Shown piece by piece: positions 5,235-10,012 of a stretch of DNA of 10,012 nt. The DNA lies in assembly GCA_964490175.1 (NCBI GenBank), contig CAZBAI010000040.1, positions 1 through 10,012 of the forward strand, written 5' to 3'. The number at the start of each line of letters is the position of its first letter. The stretch's first letter is position 1. The notes beneath the pieces are model-generated. The model had not been told where the DNA came from. It did not search any database and saw only the letters and a list, made by a program, of their open reading frames with translations. The translations under genes were made by a program, and so were the position numbers. This DNA is from RGIG3077 sp964490175 (GTDB taxonomy: Bacteria; Bacillota; Clostridia; Oscillospirales; Ruminococcaceae).

Positions 5235-5423
5235 TCACTTTAAGCCCGCATCTTTCAATATTTTCTGCTCAAGACCTTTGCCCAAGTCTTTGCAGTGCAT
5301 CGGAACAACAGTGCGCTTTTTCGTCGTCACATTATAAAAGAATTTATGCGAGCCTCGCTGCCGAATCTCCTCAAATCCGTTCGCTTCAAGCAACTTTACT
5401 ATTTCTTTTGACGTCATCGGCAT
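5235..5423 (-). CDS. hicA: HicA-family mRNA interferase toxin
   Basis: The 62-residue protein is typical of HicA (YcfA-like), a small double-stranded-RNA-binding-fold toxin that cleaves mRNA with a single catalytic histidine. That residue is His26 in RQRGSHKFF, and the C-terminal VVPMHCKDLGKGLEQKILK segment is also conserved. The ATG at 5423 is preferred over the next Met because AAGGAG (5433-5438) lies 9 nt upstream. It is the first gene of a hicA-hicB operon driven by the consensus promoter at 5454-5483. The pair sits between the replication gene and the presumed element end, where addiction modules are often found. Confidence 0.93.
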   Translation of the reverse strand: MPMTSKEIVKLLEANGFEEIRQRGSHKFFYNVTTKKRTVVPMHCKDLGKGLEQKILKDAGLK

Positions 5424-5453
5424 TTTTTATCGCTCCTTAGCTTTTCTGTATCT

Positions 5454-5483
5454 ATTATAACACGTATTATCCGTATATGTCAA
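5454..5483 (-). promoter_or_regulatory. hicAB promoter
   Basis: On the minus strand TTGACA (5483-5478) and TATAAT (5459-5454) are exact consensus with an 18-nt gap. A small ACG/CGT inverted repeat in the gap could be an operator for HicB, but it is too short to claim. Confidence 0.8.
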
Positions 5484-5527
5484 GAACTTTTTTGATTTTT
5501 TATCATTTCGCCGCATATTTGTATATC

Positions 5528-5557
5528 TGCACAAAACCCTCATCGCATTTTTGTGCA
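5528..5557 (-). terminator. Possible terminator after repA
   Basis: A perfect 9-pair inverted repeat (5528-5536 and 5549-5557) with a 12-nt loop begins 2 nt after the repA stop. There is no U-run after it, so termination would be weak. Confidence 0.3.
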
Positions 5558-5559
5558 AA

Positions 5560-6666
5560 TCACCAATAACGTGGCGCTATCCCCACTGCCAATTTATCAA
5601 AATCATCAAGATTATAGCTATGTTTACGCTCTTTGATATTGTTTTGCGCCGAATAATTCATCACGCAGGCAAGCGCATAGCTTTGCAAATTCCGAATATT
5701 ATCCTGTTTTAGAATATTTTCGCAAATATCGGCGATTTGCAAAACGCTCAGCGCACCTATTTTCTCCGCAATTTCCGCAAATTTGCAAAGCCTTTCCCCC
5801 ACCCTGATACTTTTTCTTTTTGTGCCGACTGCCGTTTTCAGCGCATTGACAATGTTTCCGTGGCGCTCTTCAAAATTTTCAAGCGACAATTTTTTGTAGC
5901 ACATCTCTCTTTTTTGCTCGTCACAATCAGATTGAGAGATATAATTTATATTATTTATTTTATTATTATATATTTTAGTGGTAAAAATGACACTTTGGTC
6001 GTGGCAAAAATCACACTTTGCGTCGGCAATATCCACATTGCGCCGAGCCGAAAAAGAATCCGCTTTTGCCGCATTTTTTGTCTTTATTTTTTCGATTTTT
6101 TGAGCGATTATGCGAAGTGTCGTTTTTGCCATATCGCCGCAAAGGCTCAAGATATTGCCCTTGCAGGTGCGCCTGATTTCGATATGTCGGCTTGTTTTTA
6201 GCTTTGAAAGCAATTCGCACGCTTTTTTGTTGCCGCAGCAAAGCACAGCTTGAATTTGCGAGATTTTGAAGTTGCAATATGTTTTCAATCCGCTTTGTAT
6301 TTTTGCGGCGATGTGGGCATACAAAACCGCACAGTCGCAGCCTAAATCTGCCGCCAAAACGGGAATCATTACAAAATTTCCGCTTAATTTTTTGATAAAA
6401 AACCTGTTTTTTGCGCCGCTGTTTTCTATGTATCCCAAAGTTTCAAGCTCTCTTAGCGCCGCAGCGGCTGTTTTGCGAGAGCAAAAAAGCATATCACTTG
6501 CCGATTCGGCAGAGCAGAAAACATACGGTTCGCCATTTGCGTTCGCAAAACCGTTCGCAAGCGAAAGTTTTCGCCGTGAATACAACATTGCAAACAGCAC
6601 CTTTGCACGGTTGCAAAGCGATTGTGCGTTCAAAATTTCGTTATGCATTATATAAAAATTCGTCAT
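5560..6666 (-). CDS. repA: RepA-type replication initiator with DUF6017-like C-terminus
   Basis: The 368-residue protein resembles the replication initiator A family of Gram-positive plasmids and integrative elements. Residues 15-95 are the RepA N-terminal winged helix, with AKVLFAMLYSRRKLSLANG and TAAAALRELETLGYIE visible. Residues 100-170 look like a second winged-helix region. A basic linker (180-250) contains CDFCH and an Asn/Ile-rich patch. Residues 255-345 resemble the DUF6017 tail (KRKSIRVGERLCKFAEIA, then NIRNLQSYALACVMN). Such proteins open an origin and load replication machinery on the excised or plasmid form. GAAAGGAC about 10 nt upstream supports the ATG at 6666. Only 39 nt separate the start from a terminator, so expression may depend on readthrough. 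Confidence 0.8.
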   Translation of the reverse strand: MTNFYIMHNEILNAQSLCNRAKVLFAMLYSRRKLSLANGFANANGEPYVFCSAESASDMLFCSRKTAAAALRELETLGYIENSGAKNRFFIKKLSGNFVMIPVLAADLGCDCAVLYAHIAAKIQSGLKTYCNFKISQIQAVLCCGNKKACELLSKLKTSRHIEIRRTCKGNILSLCGDMAKTTLRIIAQKIEKIKTKNAAKADSFSARRNVDIADAKCDFCHDQSVIFTTKIYNNKINNINYISQSDCDEQKREMCYKKLSLENFEERHGNIVNALKTAVGTKRKSIRVGERLCKFAEIAEKIGALSVLQIADICENILKQDNIRNLQSYALACVMNYSAQNNIKERKHSYNLDDFDKLAVGIAPRYW

Positions 6667-6699
6667 TAAAATACACGTCCTTTCAAAAAGCGTCTTGAT

Positions 6700-6738
6700 A
6701 AAAAACCGACCCTTTGGAGTTTTGTTCCAAAAGGTCGG
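6700..6738 (-). terminator. Terminator between the RHH gene and repA
   Basis: Arms 6706-6718 and 6726-6738 give a 13-pair stem with a 7-nt loop. The one irregular pair is a U-G wobble only on the minus strand, and a T-run follows there at about 6700-6705. It lies just after the ribbon-helix-helix gene and immediately before the repA leader. Confidence 0.85.
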
Positions 6739-6747
6739 TTTTGTTGT

Positions 6748-7158
6748 TCACAGCAGCTCATCAAGCCGAAACGCCCGATTATTCATCTTGATGAATTGAG
6801 CGGCACTGCGGCGGTAGGTTTCAAGCTGCGATACATCGACATCGAGCTGATCGGCAAGGATTTGTGCGACAACACAAAGCTCAATCGCAGACGATGACAG
6901 CACCTGATTAGTCTTGTTATTGATTCGCTGTTCGGCAAGTGATATGCGGCTGTCTATAAGCCGCAATATGTCCTCGTTGATGAACGTCGCCGTGTCGTTC
7001 ATGTAACGAAAATCACGGTAATATTTTAGAGCATTGTTTATCTCTTGATTAACGCTGCAACCATCGGATTCGGCAAGTGCAGCATAGCTTTTCAATATCT
7101 CCTCATCAACACGAATCGTTGTGCGTGAGGTGGAATTTTCAGATGTAATTTTCGGCAT
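6748..7158 (-). CDS. Ribbon-helix-helix (Arc/CopG-like) DNA-binding protein
   Basis: The 136-residue protein begins with a short basic tail, a beta-strand TTIRVDEE (13-20) and two helices (21-50), the layout of a ribbon-helix-helix dimer that reads DNA with its strands. The rest (55-136) is helical and charged and may mediate oligomerisation or partner binding. A longer frame to 7245 exists, but the ATG at 7158 is chosen because AAGGAG (7166-7171) lies 7 nt upstream and the homologous-looking part begins here. It sits directly beside a cluster of TGGTGTCA repeats, so it could be a repressor, a partition protein of the Omega/ParG kind or a relaxosome accessory protein. The sequence does not decide among these. 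Confidence 0.72.
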   Translation of the reverse strand: MPKITSENSTSRTTIRVDEEILKSYAALAESDGCSVNQEINNALKYYRDFRYMNDTATFINEDILRLIDSRISLAEQRINNKTNQVLSSSAIELCVVAQILADQLDVDVSQLETYRRSAAQFIKMNNRAFRLDELL

Positions 7159-7165
7159 AATTTTA

Positions 7166-7171
7166 CTCCTT
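7166..7171 (-). promoter_or_regulatory. Ribosome binding site that sets the RHH start
   Basis: AAGGAG on the minus strand, 7 nt before the ATG at 7158, argues against the longer upstream start. That longer start would also translate through the inverted repeat at 7203-7228. Confidence 0.75.
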
Positions 7172-7202
7172 TTTTGATGTTTTTCACTTCGTGCAGGATA
7201 AA

Positions 7203-7462
7203 GAATGGTGTCACAATTGACACCATTCCACACGGCAATCAGCAAAGCTGACTGCCACTTTTTCCCTGATGCTTCGCAAAATCAGGTCATTAAAAATACT
7301 GTATATATGTGGTGTCACTTTTGGTGTCACTTTTGATTTTTCAAAAAATCAAATAATGTCACTTTTTAAAAAAATGACATAAAATCGCCATTTTCAGTGG
7401 TGTCATATATGGTGTCACGATAAGTTGTTTTCTTCGATGTTTCGGCATTTTGCGCGACACCA
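7203..7462. repeat. Iteron-like array of TGGTGTCA with AT-rich core
   Basis: Five direct copies of TGGTGTCA start at 7206, 7310, 7322, 7398 and 7410. An exact inverted copy lies at 7218-7225 and a 7-base inverted copy at 7456-7462. Two direct pairs are each spaced 12 bp start to start. The first copy and its inverse form a perfect 11-bp inverted repeat (7203-7213 and 7218-7228). Reduced copies occur as ATGTCA at 7356-7361 and TGACAT at 7375-7380. Between the direct pairs is an AT-rich stretch with a perfect 10-bp inverted repeat (7332-7341 and 7344-7353). Repeats plus an AT-rich core resemble an iteron origin, while their place beside a ribbon-helix-helix gene also fits a partition site or operator array. 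I saw no TGGTGTCA elsewhere in the window. Confidence 0.75.
7234..7286. other. Two adjacent hairpins in the iteron region
   Basis: GGCAATCAGC (7234-7243) and GCTGACTGCC (7247-7256) pair at nine of ten positions around a 3-nt loop. CCTGAT (7265-7270) and ATCAGG (7281-7286) follow. Closely spaced hairpins beside transfer genes are seen at oriT and single-strand origins. The first is followed by a short T-run on the plus strand (7258-7263), so a plus-strand terminator is an alternative. Confidence 0.4.
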
Positions 7463-9256
7463 CTAATCAAACATTCCTCTTTTCAGTCCGAACCTTGTTT
7501 TGCCCTTGATTTTGGTACTTTTAATGTAGCGGATTTTCTTGATATCGACAGATTTTTCATCATCAAATTTGGGCAGATTTTTTTCAAAATTGTCAAGCAA
7601 CGGCGCTTTGATTTTGCAAGGGTAATTGCCGGCTTTGGCAACAATCCACGTACCGATTGGAATGCGTGTCAGCTCATCGGCAGAGAGCAGCGGTTTGGCA
7701 ATCATCGACCTTGTATTCGACCTTTTGCCGCTTGATACGCTCGTGCTTGCCGAGAGCACCGTGCGGTTGCCTAATAGCTTTGCGAGTGTTACCGCAGTCG
7801 TTTCCGAGCTTGGCGACACACGTGAAAACATCAGCATTTGAACCGCATCTTTGATGATTTCCGAAATTTCTCTGCCATATACTTTAGACAACTGCGACAG
7901 CGATTGCAGTGACAGTATAAAGCGGATTCCACGGCTTCGAGCCGCAGTTATCAAAACGTCGATATCTTTGATCGGCGGCGTGTTGCCGAACTCGTCCCAT
8001 ATACAAAGCACCTTGCGTGGCAGGCACGATGTTACGGCGTTTTCGGCAAGCGCAATCAGCTCGTTCATCAAACTTCTGATAAATAGCGATGCGAAAAAAT
8101 GCCTTGTGGTATTGTCGTCCGGACAGATTATGTATATCGCCGTCGGATTTTGCACAAAACCTGCGGCGTCAAATTCGGTGCTGTGCGTGCAAATCATCTG
8201 CTCCAATTCGGCGTCGATAAAATCCACAAGATGAGAAAGTGCCGACGAAAAAACGTTCATCGACGTTCGGCTGTCGGCGCTTGTGGCAGGTCCGACATAG
8301 TTGATAATGCGGTCGTCATCAATGTATTTTAGCAATTCGTCAAGCCGTGATTTTTGATTCGTCGAAGTCGAACCGTCCTCCAAGCCGTTGAGTTCGACAA
8401 TGAGCCGAAACACCGAGATTATATGCCGCTCGCTCTCCTCACCGTAAATGCTGACGAGCAGCACCATTCCGGTTATCAGACCTTTTGACGTGTCATCGAA
8501 GAAGCTTTCCGATGAAGATTTATGCGTCGATATGCTTGCGATAATCGAATTTGCAAGGATTTTTGCGTGCGTTTCCGCCTTGGCATACGCCTTGATTTTT
8601 TCGGCATTATCTTCTGTATTTTTGTATCTGTCGATATTTTGATTTACATTGTTCATCAAATTGTAACAATAGCTTTTCAGCGGATTGCGAAAATCGAGAT
8701 ACGGCGTTTTGTAACCTAATTTTTGCAATTCGCCGCCTGTGGATTTCAGACATTCGCCCTTGTTATCGAGAATTATCATCGAGGCGGCATTTTTGCAACG
8801 TGCATTGTAAATAATGTTTGCGTTAATGATACACTTTGTCTTGCCTGTGCCGGGCGGTGCGATAAGCAGCATACTGTCCTGCGTTGTATCGACAATCCAA
8901 TTGTTTTTGTGCCGAGAAAGCACGATTCCGCTGTCTTTTTCGTTGCCTTTTGCAACATAATCATATGTTTTTCGGCATTCTTTTTCAGTCAAAAAGCGTG
9001 CGCTTCCGTGCTGATTATCACCCACCGTTTTCGACTTAGTGCCGTTCAAAGTGTCGTTATCGAAAAGACACACAATCACCCCGATACAGATAGAAATCAG
9101 CAGTTTTACAGCAACATTATCGGAAACAATCGCCAAAAGAAAAAGGCGGAAATCAAATCCGCCTTTCACCGTTTCAACGCTCATCATCGCTGTCAGCGCC
9201 GCATATACAGCGACTGACACAATGCCGCCGAGCACATATTTTTCAGCATTTTTCAT
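7463..9256 (-). CDS. virD4: VirD4/TraG-family type IV coupling protein
   Basis: The 597-residue protein is a membrane ATPase that brings relaxase-bound DNA to a type IV secretion channel during conjugation. Residues 8-26 and about 38-64 are membrane segments. A conserved HGSARFLTEKE stretch (83-93) precedes the motor domain. Walker A is APPGTGKT (133-140), a DNKGE segment lies at 164-168, and Walker B is VLCIWDEFGN (416-425). Its length fits Gram-positive coupling proteins. AAAGG about 9 nt upstream supports the ATG at 9256. It follows the ArdC/LtrC-like gene after 45 bp on the same strand and is followed by the iteron array. It is the strongest evidence that this half of the window belongs to a transferable element. 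Confidence 0.95.
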   Translation of the reverse strand: MKNAEKYVLGGIVSVAVYAALTAMMSVETVKGGFDFRLFLLAIVSDNVAVKLLISICIGVIVCLFDNDTLNGTKSKTVGDNQHGSARFLTEKECRKTYDYVAKGNEKDSGIVLSRHKNNWIVDTTQDSMLLIAPPGTGKTKCIINANIIYNARCKNAASMIILDNKGECLKSTGGELQKLGYKTPYLDFRNPLKSYCYNLMNNVNQNIDRYKNTEDNAEKIKAYAKAETHAKILANSIIASISTHKSSSESFFDDTSKGLITGMVLLVSIYGEESERHIISVFRLIVELNGLEDGSTSTNQKSRLDELLKYIDDDRIINYVGPATSADSRTSMNVFSSALSHLVDFIDAELEQMICTHSTEFDAAGFVQNPTAIYIICPDDNTTRHFFASLFIRSLMNELIALAENAVTSCLPRKVLCIWDEFGNTPPIKDIDVLITAARSRGIRFILSLQSLSQLSKVYGREISEIIKDAVQMLMFSRVSPSSETTAVTLAKLLGNRTVLSASTSVSSGKRSNTRSMIAKPLLSADELTRIPIGTWIVAKAGNYPCKIKAPLLDNFEKNLPKFDDEKSVDIKKIRYIKSTKIKGKTRFGLKRGMFD

Positions 9257-9301
9257 GATTTTTCACCTTTCTTTTCTTAAATTTTGAATCACCGCCTTTC
9301 G

Positions 9302-10012
9302 CTATATCAAAAAATTTGCCACCTCGGCAGTCTGCTGCGTTTGCGGCAATTTTTCGATATTTTTCGGATTTTGCATATTGTGACTTGCAATATAATCAAA
9401 CGAGATCTGCATTTCCTCGGCAGTTTTTTCAACGCCTTTAAGTGTAAAGCTGTATGCCTTGTCAACCCTTGTCAAGGATTGCACAATATCGCAGTTTGCC
9501 GGAGCTTTCAGTATCAATTCCTCGGAATCGAAGCCGAACTTTTCACAAAATCTCAGATAAAGGATATTCGCTTCAAATTCGGCAATTTCGGCATTTTGCG
9601 TTGTCGTTTTGTCGATAATTGCGTTTGCGTATTCCCTGGCAATTGCTTTGGCGCACTGCGAATCCGAAAGATCGCTTGCCAGCACGATTTTTTCGTCGTC
9701 CTTATCATAATATCCGCAAATCGATTTTATCGGAATATTCTCGACAGATACCGAAATGCCGCTGCTTTCCGCCATTTTTTGCATCACTTTGAAAACGTCG
9801 CCGTAAGATTTTGAAAAGTCGCTTTTTTGCAAAAATTTCGGGTAATCTTTTTGCGGCACATCGGTTTGCGAAATATCGAATACCTCGAATTTGCTTTGCA
9901 AATTGCGTGTTTTTATCGAAATTTCGCCGCTGAGTATTTTCGACTTTTCATAGCTGCTGATTTGCGAAAGCTGTTTTTCTTCGCCGTTTTCATCGATAAA
10001 ATATTCGCAAAT
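9302..10012 (-). CDS. ArdC/LtrC-like protein with degenerate zincin motif (5' end outside window)
   Basis: The frame stays open to the right edge, giving at least 236 codons; a TTG at 9901 is internal and not the likely start. The visible N-terminal part ends in ISIKTRN and KFEVFDISQT, a typical junction of ArdC/LtrC-type proteins of conjugative elements, whose N-terminal domain binds single-stranded DNA. A metallopeptidase-like region follows, with ICGYYDKDDEKIVLA and, at 9617-9643, IAREYANAI where relatives carry HExxH. Both His positions are replaced (Arg and Asn), while the Glu and the later EFEANILYLRFCEKFG helix remain. The fold is probably kept but zinc catalysis lost. Related proteins can protect incoming DNA from restriction; this role is inferred. 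Confidence 0.7.
   Translation of the reverse strand: MCEYFIDENGEEKQLSQISSYEKSKILSGEISIKTRNLQSKFEVFDISQTDVPQKDYPKFLQKSDFSKSYGDVFKVMQKMAESSGISVSVENIPIKSICGYYDKDDEKIVLASDLSDSQCAKAIAREYANAIIDKTTTQNAEIAEFEANILYLRFCEKFGFDSEELILKAPANCDIVQSLTRVDKAYSFTLKGVEKTAEEMQISFDYIASHNMQNPKNIEKLPQTQQTAEVANFLI

Noticed and set aside
7159..7245. Longer start for the RHH protein
   Set aside because: The extra 29 residues lack a matching ribosome binding site and would read through the iteron inverted repeat. AAGGAG is ideally placed for the ATG at 7158.
7203..7462. CRISPR array
   Set aside because: The repeats are only 8 bp, irregularly spaced and in both orientations, with no cas genes.

Overview
The window looks like low-to-moderate GC Firmicutes DNA, most likely a gut-type member of the Clostridia. 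This is inferred from the gene families (MazF/EndoA, HXXEE, short LUD protein, ApbE lipoprotein, RepA/DUF6017 initiator, VirD4) and from textbook sigma-A promoters and AGGAGG-type ribosome binding sites. No species is claimed.

Positions 1-4190 look chromosomal. The 5' part of a mazF/ndoA-type toxin gene runs off the left edge (minus strand). Next come a Thr-rich CAP/SCP-domain lipoprotein gene and an HXXEE membrane-protein gene, both on the minus strand, ending at a clear terminator (376-407). Divergent promoters at 2212-2241 and 2278-2306 separate these from a plus-strand pair encoding a LUD-domain protein and an ApbE-type flavin transferase. tRNA-Gln(CUG), with its own consensus promoter, closes this part.

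Positions 4191-4823 contain no credible protein gene but a lot of structure. There is a 17-pair hairpin just after the tRNA and an H-type pseudoknot with an adjoining hairpin (4356-4437). At 4477-4689, two perfect TTGACA-17-TATAAT promoters face each other across about 100 bp of hairpins. The minus-strand promoter leads to a terminator with a 12-pair stem and six U, which predicts a non-coding RNA of about 174 nt. The plus-strand promoter predicts an overlapping antisense RNA. I do not recognise these RNAs; they are the best candidates here for something undescribed.

Positions 4824-10012 look like one end of an integrative conjugative or mobilisable element, or an integrated plasmid, with every gene on the minus strand. 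In transcription order these are an ArdC/LtrC-like protein (cut by the right edge, with a degenerate HExxH motif), a VirD4/TraG coupling protein, an iteron-like array of TGGTGTCA repeats, a ribbon-helix-helix protein, a terminator, a RepA-type replication initiator, and a HicA-HicB toxin-antitoxin pair with its own promoter. The coupling protein implies conjugative transfer. RepA, the iterons and the ribbon-helix-helix protein imply plasmid-like replication or partition of an excised form. HicAB could stabilise it. No integrase, relaxase or attachment-site repeat is visible, so the element boundary near the tRNA is an inference.
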